64,000 nucleotides of DNA from Symbiodinium natans (GCA_905221605.1 CAJNDS010000824.1:575001-639000), one strand, 5' to 3'. Positions 11,085 through 22,032 are shown, counted from the stretch's first letter. Numbers and translations are program-made. Notes: generated from the sequence alone by a model not told the origin.

Positions 11085-11167
11085 GCCTTTCGGTCGGCGA
11101 TGCACGCCGGCGTGATGGGCGCCACCGTGCTCAAGGCTTATCAAGTGCTGCAGCTCCGGGGCTCAAG
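11085..11167 (+). CDS. Candidate exon AFRSAMHAGVMGATVLKAYQ
   Basis: TTTCCAG|G acceptor, CTCAAG|GTTGGG donor leading into a long TTTAGGG array. Confidence 0.5.
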
Positions 11168-11306
11168 GTTGGGGTTTGGGGTTTAGGGTTTAGGGTTTAG
11201 GGTTTAGGGTTTAGGGTTTAGGGTTTAGGGTCTAGGGTTTAGGGTTTAGGGTTTAGGGTTTAGGGTTTAGGGTTTAGGGTTTACGGTTGAGGGTTTAGGG
11301 TTTAGG
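11165..11306 (+). repeat. TTTAGGG array
   Basis: About 19 units. Confidence 0.95.
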
Positions 11307-11341
11307 TGGCGTTCAGCACCGGTTTATGCTTTCATTTACAG

Positions 11342-11400
11342 GTGCTTCCCCAAAGAGGGTCCCCGCCGCCAAGCGAGGTTTGATTCAGGCACGCGGCGGA
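11342..11400 (+). CDS. Candidate exon CFPKEGPRRQARFDSGTRRM
   Basis: Strong acceptor ATGCTTTCATTTACAG|G; end unclear. Confidence 0.4.
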
Positions 11401-11890
11401 TGATAGCCTCCCTGCAATCGTGTCTACACATTTTTGTTTTTCTGTGTTAGTGCATCCTAAACCCTAAACCCTAAACCCTAAACCCTAAACCATGTAGCAA
11501 CAACGAGGTGTCTGGGAAGAAAGCCCGTACATGGGCACTGTAGGTTTGATTGCGGCTCTCCTGTTTTTAGGAAGCGGGTTGATGGCTTCCGTGGCAGGAC
11601 CTGTCTGAGATGCCTTTTATGGAAGGCATGCGGCCGGGTGGGGGGGGGGTTTAGGGTTTAGGGGTTTTGAGGGTTTAGAGATGTGAGCGTTTTGGGTTCA
11701 AGAGTTCGGGGTTTGGGCCAAACGGTTTGGGGCACAAGCTGTGTGTCGCCCTTCGACACAAACAAATAACGGACCAAAAACAAAGGCCCGAAGTAAGCCC
11801 GACACCCAAAAACCCTAAGCCCTAAACCCCAAACCCTCAATCCTTTGTTCGCAGTAGAAAGATTAGAGATCCTACCCTTCTAGCATGCAG

Positions 11891-11958
11891 TGTGGCACGC
11901 AGAGGGCCTTTTTACATAAGCAGTCCTTTGAGTCTTTCGAGCGTTGTATCGCACCTGG
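11891..11958 (+). CDS. Candidate exon RAFLHKQSFESFERCIAP
   Basis: Follows CATGCAG; 22 open codons to TAG. Confidence 0.35.
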
Positions 11959-12097
11959 GGACTAGCATCCCTTTGCGGGCCCACGATTCAGGTTAGGGTT
12001 TAGGGTTTAGGGTTTAGGGTATAGGGTTTAGTGTTTAGGGTTTCACAAAGCATACATGATTCAACATGAGGCGTGGATGATAATGTTTGGGGCTCAG

Positions 12098-12176
12098 GTC
12101 TAAGCATACGGGCTCTCTGAGATTGGATGGAGTGGTCATAAGTTCTCAACGAAGGAATGCCTGCATGAGCATATGG
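12098..12176 (+). CDS. Candidate exon SKHTGSLRLDGVVISSQRRN
   Basis: GCTCAG|G acceptor; the open frame runs up to the start of a family-D inverted-repeat element at 12177. Confidence 0.4.
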
Positions 12177-12271
12177 CTTTCCGAAATTAGGGGTACCTTA
12201 TTGGGGTCCTTCTTATAGGGGAATCCTACTATATTTGGGGTCTATATTAGGGGTCCCTTATTTTCGAAAAA
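12177..12271. mobile_element. Family-D miniature inverted-repeat element
   Basis: Starts TTTCCGAAATTAGGGGTACC, ends CCCTTATTTTCGAAAA; abuts a candidate exon. Confidence 0.65.
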
Positions 12272-12909
12272 CATCATATCACTCATCATGCTGAGCCACC
12301 CCCCCCCACCCCTAAAGCCCGAATTAAACCTGATGATATCTTCGGAGGCGAAGGGCTCGTGTAGATCCCACATGGCTAACGTCCCAGGCCAGAGTAGTCC
12401 CTTATGCCCCTTTTCATTGGGGTGTAGGCGGTGTAGGTTTCCCCTTGTAAGCCACTTTAAACCAAAAAAGGGCACTTTTTTTCCCCTAGGGTACTCTTAG
12501 GTCTAGATATCTGTTGGGCTAGTTACATGGTCCCTTTAAATGAACCCTTACAAGGGGAGCCCTTTTTCTTTCCCCTTACATACCCTCTCAAACCTAGGGG
12601 CCCATACGTCAGAAACCTTTTGGAAGGTCACCTTTGTGGTGCCTAAACCCTAAACCCTAAACCCTAAACCCTAAACCCTAAACCCTAAACCCTAAACCCT
12701 AAACCCTAAACCCCAAACCCCAAACCCCAAACCCCAAACCCTTTTTTGTGTTTATTGGGCTTCTGAATAAGGCAGCTAAACGCTTAATTTATCGCTGCCC
12801 TCTTAAGTGCAGCCAAGGGTTCAGGGTTTAGGGTTTAGGGTTTCGGGTTTAGGGTTTAGGGTTTAGGGAGTAGCGGACCACACCTTAACTGGCCTCTACT
12901 CGGCTCGAG

Positions 12910-12990
12910 GTGGCATAGTGTCAGCCTTGTCAGCGTAGTGCTTTTACATTTTGAAGTCGACCTGGGGAAAGCGCCGCTCAGGGAAGCTCA
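12910..12990 (+). CDS. Candidate exon WHSVSLVSVVLLHFEVDLGK
   Basis: CTCGAG|G acceptor; GC donors at 12970 and 12985 possible. Confidence 0.4.
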
Positions 12991-13162
12991 TGAATTGAGT
13001 TCAGGGTTTTAGGGTTTATAGACGATGTTACCTTCAGACCTAGACCCAAGCCACGGTTCACAGTCTTTTGAACACTGCGGCGCTTCCCGGGCTGAAGGTC
13101 CATTGCCGGCACTAAGACTCTACAAGCCGATCTTGCACACCCCCTGTTGCAGTCTTTTGCAG

Positions 13163-13220
13163 GGTAACCCTTCACCGCAAGGAAAGGTTCATGTACCGAA
13201 GAAGTACCCACGGGATCGAG
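13163..13220 (+). CDS. Candidate exon GNPSPQGKVHVPKKYPRDR
   Basis: TCTTTTGCAG|G acceptor, GATCGAG|GTTACT donor. The same frame is open from 13025. Confidence 0.45.
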
Positions 13221-13652
13221 GTTACTGCACATCAAGCTCTTTGTACCGCAGAAGTACCCAACAACTAAGGTACAGTGGTCCTCTCCAGGGGTATACAAAT
13301 AGTGAAACGGCATTGGCCACTGTACCGGCACGCCTGTGAGAAAGACGGTGGTGCCGCTTGGCCTGTGCTGCCGGCCGGGAGACTACCATGAAGCTCTTTG
13401 GCAGATTCTGGAGGGTGTGTAACCTTGAGGGAAGCCACCCATCCTCATGACAGAAGCTGTGCGATGTATACACAGATGTATACACAATACTGAACTAGTT
13501 CGTACTACTACAAGAATATCAACTTTGGAATATAGAATAAATATTATACATTCTTCACCAGCCTGTGAAGGGAGGTGGAAAGTGTTTGCAGCGCATGTTG
13601 ACCTGAGTTAGCCAAGGAGTCAAAGACTTGGGGTACGTAGCCTTTCCGACAC

Positions 13653-13737
13653 ATGCACACACGCACACATGGAGAACACACACACACACATAGACAGACA
13701 CATACGCATGATCCACGTACACGTACACGTACACACA

Positions 13738-13826
<89 letters not shown>

Positions 13827-13829
13827 CCA

Positions 13830-13888
<59 letters not shown>

Positions 13889-13889
13889 C

Positions 13890-13924
<35 letters not shown>

Positions 13925-14068
13925 CCACGCACGCACGCACCCACGCACCACGCACGCACACGCACCCACGCACCCACGCACCCACCACCCACGCACCCAC
14001 GCACCCACGCACCCACCACGCACCCACCACCACACCCACCCACCCACCCACACACGCACACCCACCCA

Positions 14069-14111
<43 letters not shown>

Positions 14112-14126
14112 TTGAATAACACAATG

Positions 14127-14162
<36 letters not shown>

Positions 14163-14165
14163 CAC
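13653..14165. repeat. AC / ACGC / ACCC microsatellite, 0.5 kb
   Basis: (AC)n, then (ACGC)n, then ACCC mixtures, (AC)n and (AT)n. Long His-Thr or Val-Cys frames across it are artefacts of the repeat. Confidence 0.97.
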
Positions 14166-14429
14166 AAATATAGATATAGATGTAGATTCTAGATCGACTA
14201 TATGTAAGATAGCCTAAGCCCGAAGCCCCTACCCCCCCCCCCCCCCCCCGGCATACAAAATTAAACACCCAACAAAGAAATGACAAGAAAAGTGAACCGA
14301 GCAAAGGCAATAAAGCAAAAACGAAGCACAACAATGCAATACATATTTTGCAAACCTGGAAGTCACCGAAACTCCTAGGCCCTATCAGCCTGCAGTACAA
14401 ATACTGCAAGCAAACAAAACACCAAACCC

Positions 14430-14672
14430 CCATATCCTAAAACCCTAAAGCCAAAAACCCGAAACCGAAAACCCTCAACCCCAAACCCGAAACCCTAAAA
14501 CCCAAACCCGAAAAAAAACCCAAACCCGAAAACAACCAAACCCTAAACCCTAAGCCGAAAGCCCTCGGCCCCAAACCCTAAACCCCGAAACCATAAACCC
14601 TAAACCTCAAACCCTCAACCCCAAACCCCAAACCCTAAACCCCAAACCCGTAAACCTCAAACCCTCAACCCC
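14430..14672 (-). repeat. Degenerate CCCTAAA array
   Basis: Decayed units up to the acceptor of exon 14675. Confidence 0.9.
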
Positions 14673-14674
14673 AG

Positions 14675-14741
14675 GTTCGCGAAGCGACTCCAGGAGGAGC
14701 TTGAACAAGCCTGGGATGGACAGACTCTTGGGGTGCAGCAG
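14675..14741 (+). CDS. Candidate exon FAKRLQEELEQAWDGQTLGV
   Basis: ACCCCAG|G acceptor from the end of a CCCTAAA array; donor GCAGCAG|GTTTAGGG is the array start. Coiled-coil-like. Confidence 0.5.
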
Positions 14742-15240
14742 GTTTAGGGTTTAGGGTTTAGGGTTTAGGGGGTTTAGGGTTTAGGGGTTTTGGGTTTAGG
14801 GTTTAGGCTTTGGGGTTTGGGGTTTAGGGTTTAGTGGTTTAGGGTTTCGGGTTTAACGGTTTAGGGTTTGGGGTTTAAGGTTAAGTGGTTTAGGGTTTGG
14901 GGGTTTAGGGTTTTGGGTTTAGAGTTTCCGGTCTAGGGTTTAGTGGTTTAGGGTTTGGGGGTTTAGGGTTTAGGGCTTGGGATCAGGGATTAGTGGTTAG
15001 GGTTTGGGGGTTTAGGGTTTCGGGTTCAGGGTTCAGGGTTTAAGGTTTGGGGGTTGGGGTTTAGGGTTTTGGTCTTTAGGGTTTGGGGGTTTAGGGTTTA
15101 GTGGTTTCGGGGATTAGGTTTAAGGTTTGGGGTTTAGGGGTTCAGGCTTTTCGGGTTTAGGGTGTACGGGTTCAAGGTTTCAGGGCTTCAGGTTGTGGGT
15201 TAGGGTTTCGGGCTTAGGCTTTCGGGCTTAGGCTTTCGGG
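14742..15240 (+). repeat. Degenerate TTTAGGG array, 0.5 kb
   Basis: Longest G-strand array; many GGGTTTGG and TTTCGGG variants. Confidence 0.93.
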
Positions 15241-15285
15241 TTTTGAATTGGCGCGTTAGGAATTTACTTGCATTCACTCCTGTAG

Positions 15286-15334
15286 GTCCCTGGCTTTTCT
15301 CTTAGAGGGATGTCTTTGAACACCCCTCGTATCG
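15286..15334 (+). CDS. Candidate exon VPGFSLRGMSLNTPRI
   Basis: CACTCCTGTAG|G acceptor, ATCG|GTAGCC donor, phase 1 into the next exon. Confidence 0.5.
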
Positions 15335-15509
15335 GTAGCCTTCTCTTCAAAACCTAACCCAACTCTAAACGCTAAACCCTAAAATCAGGGCCTAGGCCAC
15401 CCCCCTACGTTGAAAGGCGCTTAGGCCCTTCGACCCCCCATTCCTTTACTTCAACGAACGTCATGAGACTGAATAAGAATTAGAAGTGGGCTGTCGTCTG
15501 AGTTTATAG

Positions 15510-15655
15510 GTTTGGGTGGCTTTGCCGCCTTGGACGGCGTGGGGCGGGAGAGAAGTGTTAGATGGCCCTCCACAATCGGGCCAAAGCTGCTCTTCGCACC
15601 TCACGAAGCTTTCGAGCTTGTTCCGAAACCTAACCTTCACAGCATCTACGCCCTA
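15510..15655 (+). CDS. Candidate exon LGGFAALDGVGRERSVRWPS
   Basis: TTATAG|G acceptor; phase agrees with 15286-15334. Continues PKLLFAPHEAFELV. Another frame is open as well. Confidence 0.4.
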
Positions 15656-15864
15656 TCACAGCAAACCCTAAACCGTACCCTAAACCCTAAACCCTAAGCC
15701 CTAAGCCCTAAACCCTAAACCTAAACCCTACAATCCCACGGTTTCCCTACTACCCCCCCTAGGTTCCCCCCCTTAAATACCTTAACTAGGCTTGATTTTC
15801 CCTAAATCGCCTTAACCAAAAAAGTAGTATAGCGGGGGGCAGTATGGGAATCTATGATAAATAA

Positions 15865-16016
15865 CCCTAAATCCCAGACCCTAACCCCTAAACCCTAATC
15901 CCTAAACCCTAAACCCTAGACCCTAGACCCTAGACCCTAAACCCTAAACCCTAAACCCTAAACCCTAAACCCTAAACCCTAAACCCTAAACCCTAAACCC
16001 TAAACCCTAACCCTAA
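15865..16016 (-). repeat. CCCTAAA array
   Basis: About 21 units with a block of CCCTAGA variants. Confidence 0.95.
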
Positions 16017-16562
16017 CTAACAAGGGGCATCTTGGTCAAAGGGGTGCTTGGGATTTCAGGGCTGAGGGGGGCTCATAGTTTTGGGCTTCAAAAACCCAAA
16101 GCCCTAAGCCCTAATTCTAAACAAGCCTAAACAAAGCCCTGAAGACCGCCCAATTTGGGTTTTGGGTTTAGGGTTCAGGGTTTACGGTCTAGGGTTTAGG
16201 GTTTAGGGCAGCGATGGGTAGCGATTCGCGACCGGAGCGTGTAGGGTTCTGCCCAGAGGCCCCCCCCCCCAAGTCGATTATGGTCTTCTCAGGCTTCTAG
16301 GTACTTGTCTAAGTGAAATCATCGAAATCACCTTAAACCCGTTTACCCTCAATCCTAAACCCGAAACCCTAAACCGTAACAAATTGAAAGCCACCCCCGG
16401 GCAGCTAGCGTGGATCTGGGCGGTTGGAAAAGCAGCTGGGGCGCCTTTAAGGTGTGATTTGTTTTTCGGGTTTTGAGAGGGGTCAGGACTTCGAGGGTTT
16501 AGGGTTTAGGGGTTGTTAGGGCTTCGATTTAGGGTTTAGGGTTTAGGGTTTCGAGCGCCGAG

Positions 16563-16610
16563 GTACTTAGACTACAAGCTCCTCAAAAAGGTCATGAAAC
16601 TGGGCGACGC
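16563..16610 (+). CDS. SPX-domain gene, exon with first SPX helix
   Basis: Acceptor GAG|G. Reads YLDYKLLKKVMKLGDAQAG. The Y-L-D-Y-K-x-L-K-K pattern is the hallmark of the N-terminal SPX helix, whose Lys residues bind inositol polyphosphates. SPX domains sense phosphate status in VTC, PHO1/XPR1, transporters and regulators. Which of these this gene is cannot be told. End uncertain; the exon holding the usual MKFG start was not found. Confidence 0.65.
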
Positions 16611-16789
16611 GCAGGCTGGCGCTCCTGGAATGCATCCCAAGCCGGAAAGATACCCGAATATGAGGCCTCACCAGTTCTGAGAGGGCTTAGGGGTTCGGAT
16701 TTAGTTAGTTTAGGGTTTAGGGTTCAGGGTTTGGGGTTTAGGGTTTAGGGTTTAGGGTTTAGCTAGGGTTCGAAACTCTCAACACGGCG

Positions 16790-16838
16790 GAAGTGGGTGC
16801 CCCTGTGAACACGGCGCATGGGCTGACTCGAGATGAAG
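16790..16838 (+). CDS. SPX gene, candidate exon
   Basis: Reads GAPVNTAHGLTRDE and can join in phase 0 (GT donor) to the next SPX exon. It follows an AAG acceptor. Position fits the variable loop of an SPX domain. Confidence 0.35.
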
Positions 16839-17075
16839 TTTGCTTAAGGTTTAGGTTTCTGTTGTTTTGAGGTCTTGAGGTTTAGGGGTTCAGGGTCCAG
16901 GGTTTCGGGGTTCAGGGGTACGGGTTTTTGTGGTTTAGGGTTCAGGACTTAGGGGTTCCGAACCCTAAACCCTAAACCCTAAACCCTAAACCCTAAGCCC
17001 TAAACCCTAAACCCTAACCGGGTTAAGGGTTTAGGATGAACCCCTTCAGGATTGTTCGCGTCTCCTTTCCGCCAG

Positions 17076-17149
17076 GTCCTGCAAGCGTTTTGTGATGCTC
17101 TGGATAGTGAGCTTCACAAGGCCAGGCTCCTGGCCGAAACTTGGGTCTC
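17076..17149 (+). CDS. SPX gene, second helix exon
   Basis: Acceptor TCCGCCAG|G. Reads VLQAFCDALDSELHKARLLA. F-x-x-x-LD-x-EL-x-K is the second conserved SPX helix. Several GT/GC donors follow; the frame stops at 17158. Confidence 0.55.
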
Positions 17150-17221
17150 TTTGGGCTAAGTGCTTTGGCTTCTGAAAGCTTCGGGCTTAATATTCTGGTT
17201 TCAGGGTTTAGGGGTTCCCAG

Positions 17222-17322
17222 AGTAGGCCCTTATTCCAGTTTTTAGGGTTTTGGGTGCCTTACAAGCGCCTGTAAACCAAAATGGGCACCCTGTTTATTC
17301 CTAGGTTACTCTTGGGCCCACG
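17222..17322. mobile_element. Family-F element
   Basis: Contains ACCAAAATGGGCACCCT and CCTAGGTTACTC; relatives at 12392, 31690 and 50877. Ends 11 bases before a candidate exon. Confidence 0.5.
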
Positions 17323-17332
17323 TCAACAGCAC

Positions 17333-17400
17333 ACTGCACCGAGCGAAAATCTAGAGCTGCTGCAACCACAGCCCTGAGAGATGTTTTTTGCCTTGGCCAC
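17333..17400 (+). CDS. SPX gene, candidate helical exon
   Basis: Follows CAACAG 11 bases after a short inverted-repeat element. Reads HCTERKSRAAATTALRDVFC, helical and charged as in the SPX middle. Open both sides. Confidence 0.4.
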
Positions 17401-17691
17401 GTTGCTTAAACCCTAGACCCTAAACCCTAAACCCCAAACCGGGCAATGGGGACATGTGCATATTTGCCTTATTGTGTTTTGGGGGATTTTATTTTGGTTT
17501 TTTTTCTCGGACGATCCCAAAGCCGACTTCAGACCCTGCACCCCAAGTTATCGCGTAACCCCAGGCCTTAAGTCAGAACCAGAACCCCAAACCCGCTAAA
17601 CCCCAAACCCCAAACCTTAAACCCCAAACCCTAAACCCTAAAGCCCCAAAGCCGAAGCCAAGCCCTTATCCAGCTTGGAAGGTCCATGTCT

Positions 17692-17730
17692 ACATGCGAC
17701 ATCAGCAGGCAGAACTGCAGGCAGCTAGGG
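17692..17730 (+). CDS. SPX gene, candidate exon VHVYMRHQQAELQ
   Basis: AG|G acceptor and CAG|GCAGCT, the same GC donor hexamer as the intron at 20052. 13 codons, phase 0 in and out. Confidence 0.4.
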
Positions 17731-18311
17731 TTTGTGGCTTGAGGGTGTTTAAGGTTTGGGGTTTAGAGTTTGAGGTTTAGGGTTTAGGGCTTGAGGTTTA
17801 GGGATTAGGGTTAGGCTTGTGTTTAAGGATTAGGGTTTAGGGCCCAGAGATGGACGCAGACTGATCCTGAACCCATATCTTGCTAGTCTTATGGTTTTGG
17901 ATGTAAGGTTCGGGTATTTGCTAGAAGCAGGAGTGTGTGTGTGTGTACGTATATGTGTATATAAATATAAAATATGTAAGATATGCATATATATATATAT
18001 ATATAAAGCTGCTTGAGGCTTACTGGGGCATGGGGGGGTGAGTGGAAGAGTTTTCAGGGTAGGAGGATGAACCCTAACTTGGGACCAAGTGAACCCGAAA
18101 ATTTGGCTCACATACTCTGCACTACTATATTCATAATCCCCGATTAAGGTATATGAACGCCTAACCTTTTTAGGCTTGATTTGGTCCCCAAGGTATGCAA
18201 TCTTATAAGTCAAACGCACCAAAGCCCTAGAATTTTTGGGGGCCAAGCCCTTTACTACTAAGCCCTAAACCCTGAACCCTGAACCCTGAACCCTGCAGCC
18301 CCGCTGTGCAG

Positions 18312-18354
18312 GAGGAAGTGCCTCTCATGTTGCCGGTCCCAGAGGATTGCGCCG
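18312..18354 (+). CDS. Candidate exon EEVPLMLPVPEDCA
   Basis: TGCAG|G acceptor and a GTAAGG donor, the most standard donor in this stretch. 43 nt, acidic. Lies inside the SPX gene span. Confidence 0.5.
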
Positions 18355-18951
18355 GTAAGGGCGGGGGTTAGGGTTTAGGGTTTAGGCTTTAGGCTTTAGG
18401 CTTTAGGGTTTAGGGGTTAGGGGTTAGGGTTTAGGGTTTAGGTTCAGAGGGTAGGGTCCAAGTACGCTTAAGGGGAAGTGGCTCCCTGTGAGCATCCCTA
18501 TCTAAAACCCCTGGTATCCTCCTAGAACCGTAGTACACACTCCCCCAGACTCCTTACAAGCACCCGAAAGTTTAGGGAAGTGACCAACTTGGGCGCACCC
18601 TGAGGTCCACAAGGCTGTTAGGGTTTGGGGTTTAGGGTTTATAGGGTTTAGGGTTTAGGGTTTAGGGTTTAGGGTTTAGGGTTTAGGGTTTGGGGTTGTT
18701 TAGGGTTTAAGGTTTAGGGTTTAGGGTTCGGGGGTTGAAAGGGTTGCCTTGAATTCTTGGTGGGATGCGGGTTGCCCTTCGCCTCCTTCGACGCTGCCTT
18801 TGTTAGCAGCTTCTCTCTGATACAACGAGGGGTTAGGGTTTAAGGGTTTAGGGTTGAGGGTTTAGGGTTTCTTAAGGGTTACGGGTTAAGGGTCGATCCG
18901 CACCAGCTTCCCTGACTTTGTGCATGGTTCGCATTCGCGCATAGCGTGCAG

Positions 18952-19075
18952 ATGTCTTCGGCAGTGCTACCTCCTATGTGGCCATGCGACGTCGAAGCAC
19001 ACTACCCTCATTCAGGAGCCACCTGTCGCACGACCACGAGGCCTGTTCAGACTCGGGCGTTCCCGCCCAAGACAG
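18952..19075 (+). CDS. Candidate exon in SPX gene span
   Basis: CGTGCAG then a long frame beginning MSSAVLPPMWPCDVEAHY and open to a stop after 19100. Two other frames are also open here, so the frame is unsure. Confidence 0.3.
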
Positions 19076-19143
19076 ATACCCTCAACGCCCCAAAAGTGGG
19101 GGTTTAACTCACGCGTTAGGAAGATGCGCGGAGCAGGCTTCAG

Positions 19144-19180
19144 GTGTTAGAGATCAGCCGTGAACCTTTGGCTTTGTCAG
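19144..19180 (+). CDS. Candidate exon VLEISREPLALS
   Basis: TTCAG|G acceptor and GTCAG|GCTTGC donor; 37 nt. In the SPX gene span. Confidence 0.4.
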
Positions 19181-19494
19181 GCTTGCTTCAACTTGCTGCG
19201 CTTTTTTTTTCTTTTCTTTTTTTGTGGGGGGCAGGGGGGGGGGGGGGGGGAGAGAGGAGGTCCAGATGCGAGCTCCGCGCCCGGCCAGGGTCCATCAACG
19301 CCTCCCCCCCCCCCCTCAGCCCCCACCAAGAGCCCTGACTGCCTCATGAAGACTTCACCCTAAGAAAAGCCCTACCCTATACGCCTTCTCAACCCTGCAA
19401 GCCCTAGGAACCCTACAAACCCTTATCAACCTCAACCCTGCACAACCCTAAACCCTAAACCCTAAACCCTAAACCCCTGCGTCCCGAGTCGCAG

Positions 19495-19578
19495 GCCGCA
19501 GCAAGGGCAAGGGCTATTTTCGTGCACACGACGCGACAGAGGACACATGCCATACGTTGCTCCGTACCTGGGCAGCAG
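19495..19578 (+). CDS. Candidate exon before SPX helix exons
   Basis: GCAG|G acceptor, CAGCAG|GTGTGT donor, 28 codons in phase 0: AAARARAIFVHTTRQRTHAI and on. Joins in phase to 19690. Confidence 0.45.
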
Positions 19579-19689
19579 GTGTGTTTTGGAGCTCTCTTGG
19601 GGTGTATAGGGTAGGTACCCTATACAGTTACCCAGAAATAGTGAGTGAAAGGCGACCAAAACCTTGGAACCGAAATGGTATGGTTGCAG

Positions 19690-19781
19690 GTTTCGTCAGC
19701 TTTCCGCATGGAGCGCAGACAACTTGCGCAGATTACCCATCACGAGCTCGGCCGATGCGTTGTTTACTCCATGGTGTCTAG
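19690..19781 (+). CDS. SPX gene, candidate helical exon
   Basis: GTTGCAG|G acceptor. Reads VSSAFRMERRQLAQITHHEL. Ending at AGG-G|GTTATG gives phase 1, which joins the next exon as Gly before KIESFRHYSDLN. Frame stays open to 19850. Confidence 0.45.
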
Positions 19782-20000
19782 GGGTTATGGGGAGTTTGCT
19801 CTAGATGCGACCCAGCTGAAGCCAAACTCCTGCCAACATGCTTGGGGATGAGTTCCTAAACCCCAAACCCCGCACCCTAAACCCTAAACCCTAAACCCTA
19901 AACCCTAAACCCCAAACCCTAAACCCTAAACCCTAAACCTAAACCCTTTTGAACCGTGCACACTAAGCCCTGAACACTAAACCCTAAACCTTAGCTCGAG

Positions 20001-20051
20001 GCAAGATCGAGAGCTTCAGACACTATTCCGATTTGAACATCGAAGCCATGA
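20001..20051 (+). CDS. SPX gene, YxxLN helix exon
   Basis: Acceptor CTCGAG|G. Reads KIESFRHYSDLNIEAM plus one base. Y-x-x-LN is the conserved helix before FRKILKK in SPX domains. Donor ATGA|GCAGCT; the split codon A+GA makes the Arg of RKIIKKFDK. Confidence 0.7.
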
Positions 20052-20081
20052 GCAGCTCAGGCTTGAAGAGGTCCAGCCTCT

Positions 20082-20197
20082 TAGGGTTTAGGGTTTAGGG
20101 TTTAGGGTTTAGGGTTTAGGTTTAGAGTTTAGGGTTTAGGGTTTAGGGTTTAGGGTTTAGGGTTTAGGGTTTAGGGTTTAGGGTTTAGGGTTTAGGG
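20082..20197 (+). repeat. TTTAGGG array in SPX intron
   Basis: About 16 units in the intron with GC donor 20052. Confidence 0.95.
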
Positions 20198-20480
20198 CTT
20201 GAACAGGTCCAGCCTCTTAAGCCTCTGGGTTTAGGGTTTGGGGTTTGGGGTTTAGGGTTTGGGTGTTTGGGTGTTTGGGTGTTTGGGGTTAGGGTGGGGG
20301 TTTAGGGTTTTGTGTTTAGGGTTTGGGGTTTGGGGTTTAGGGTTTGGGGTTTGGGGTTTAGGGTACGGCTTGAGATTCATGGTTGTCAGAGTACCGTCCT
20401 CAAAGCCATGAGACCCTCTAAGGGTTTTAAGGTATCCAAAGAGGGTTTAGGTTGTAGGGTTCCTAAACCCTAAACCCGAG

Positions 20481-20529
20481 GAAAGATCATCAAGAAGTTT
20501 GACAAGCGCTTCCACTGCCGCTTCCACGA
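20481..20529 (+). CDS. SPX gene, RKIIKKFDK exon
   Basis: Acceptor CCCGAG|G. Reads KIIKKFDKRFHCRFH, the best conserved SPX core with its phosphate-binding Lys residues. A GT donor at CACGA|GTTAAT gives the phase needed by the next exon; the frame is open to about 20580. Confidence 0.75.
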
Positions 20530-20638
20530 GTTAATTGGCCCGGGGCCCCTGGTAGCTGCTGCCCAACCGCAGGATCGTTAACGTTTAGGGTTTAGGGTTT
20601 AGGGCTTGGGTTTATGGACCATGGGGTTTGCGTTTCAG

Positions 20639-20694
20639 GGATGCAACGTCCACGAGTGAGACGGTGTTGGAGGAAAAGAAGTTGGAGTTTCACG
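20639..20694 (+). CDS. SPX gene, exon after the SPX core
   Basis: CGTTTCAG|G acceptor; reads DATSTSETVLEEKKLEFH; donor CACG|GTGGGG. Phase agrees with the previous exon. Confidence 0.5.
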
Positions 20695-21006
20695 GTGGGG
20701 AATTAAATTTTGATGCCTGAAGAAATGCAGAACTTGAGCCGCAGACTGCCACCCCAAGCCCAAACCCCTCATGCCACTGAGCTCCAAACCCCAGAATCCC
20801 AAGAACGCCTAAGTTCGTAAACCACCCAAAATGCTCCTACACTCCCAAGCCCCTAAAACCCAACAACGTTTAAGCAAACCTTAGCCCTTATGAACCCCAA
20901 TACGGCCCTTACAAGACAGAGGGTTTCTCATAACTTACAAGTATTGATAAGTGTATGCGTGGCGTGCCCGCTTGGAGATGCGAGCAGTAAAGCCTTGATT
21001 TCACAG

Positions 21007-21050
21007 GTCGGCTTTCTTCTCCCCTCCCCAATGCAAGATCCTCTTCTGAG
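21007..21050 (+). CDS. Candidate exon VGFLLPSPMQDPLL
   Basis: TTTCACAG|G acceptor, TCTGAG|GCACCC donor (GC). Confidence 0.45.
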
Positions 21051-21384
21051 GCACCCACTTCCTTACCCAAGCTTAACCCTAAAGCCCTAAGCCCTAAGCC
21101 CTAAGCCCTAAACCCTAAACCCTAAACCCTAAACCCTAAACCCTAACTAGAACTGGGGGTCTTAGATAGGTAGGGACCCAGACCTGGCTGACAGGCCTTC
21201 CGTCCACTGCAGATCAGCTGGTCACAGCCAAGGCGGCACGGGGAGGGTTCAGGGTTCAGGGTTGAGGGTTTAGGGTTTTGGGTTTGGGTTAAGGGTAATT
21301 AGGGTTTAGGGTTTGGGGTTTGAGGTTTGGAGTTTGGGGGGCCTCGGGTTTTTTCGGGCTCTTGCAAGTTATTTGCGCGTTTAG

Positions 21385-21426
21385 GCACCCAGCGTTTTTT
21401 TGGATGTCACCCGGAAAACCTTCACT
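21385..21426 (+). CDS. Candidate exon APSVFLDVTRKTFT
   Basis: GCGTTTAG|G acceptor; GC donor ACT|GCGCTA. Confidence 0.45.
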
Positions 21427-21704
21427 GCGCTAATCCCTAAACCCGAAACCCTAAACCTTAGGAACCCTAAACCTTAAACCTTTTGAACCGCAAACCCTGA
21501 ACCCTGAACCCTAAACCCTACTCACCCCGAACCTAGTCAAAAACGAATTCCTCACACCATAGACCCTCCCAATATATGGGTCGATCTAGTTACTAGAAGT
21601 GTTCTCTTATGGCCCCTTTACATGTATACTATCATGACCCTCAACCCTAAATCCTAAACCCTAAACCCTATATGAAACCTTTCTGTTCTGGATCCCGCTT
21701 GCAG

Positions 21705-21760
21705 GACATCTCTCTCAGGCTCCTGGAGCCAGCTCAGGCGCGCTGGGCATGGTGTTCTTG
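21705..21760 (+). CDS. Candidate exon DISLRLLEPAQARWAW
   Basis: CTTGCAG|G acceptor; a second frame is also open. Confidence 0.4.
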
Positions 21761-21937
21761 GGGCTTATAGGCTTTTTTTGGGTTTGTTTACAGGGTTTAT
21801 GGGGTCCTTTTGGGTTTTAAGCCTTTTTAGGCTTTGAAGGTTTGTAGGGTTTATAGAGTTCATAAGGTTTGTGGGTTTATAGAATAATTCTGGGCTTGCC
21901 GGTTCTTCGGGTTGGCGGGTTTTCTTGTGGGTTTATG

Positions 21938-22032
21938 GTTGGGATCCCCTTATACTAGCAGTCCTGAAGAGGGATACTAGTACCCCCTAGTATAGTCCCT
22001 AGGAAAGACTGTTAGTAGAAGGGGAACACCAA
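21938..22032. mobile_element. Family-C miniature inverted-repeat element
   Basis: Ends GGGATCCCCTTATACTA / TAGTAGAAGGGGAACACC. Confidence 0.55.

Noticed and set aside
13555-14433. Long open frames rich in His-Thr, Val-Cys or Ala-Cys
   Set aside because: They translate the AC/ACGC microsatellite and exist in several frames on both strands.
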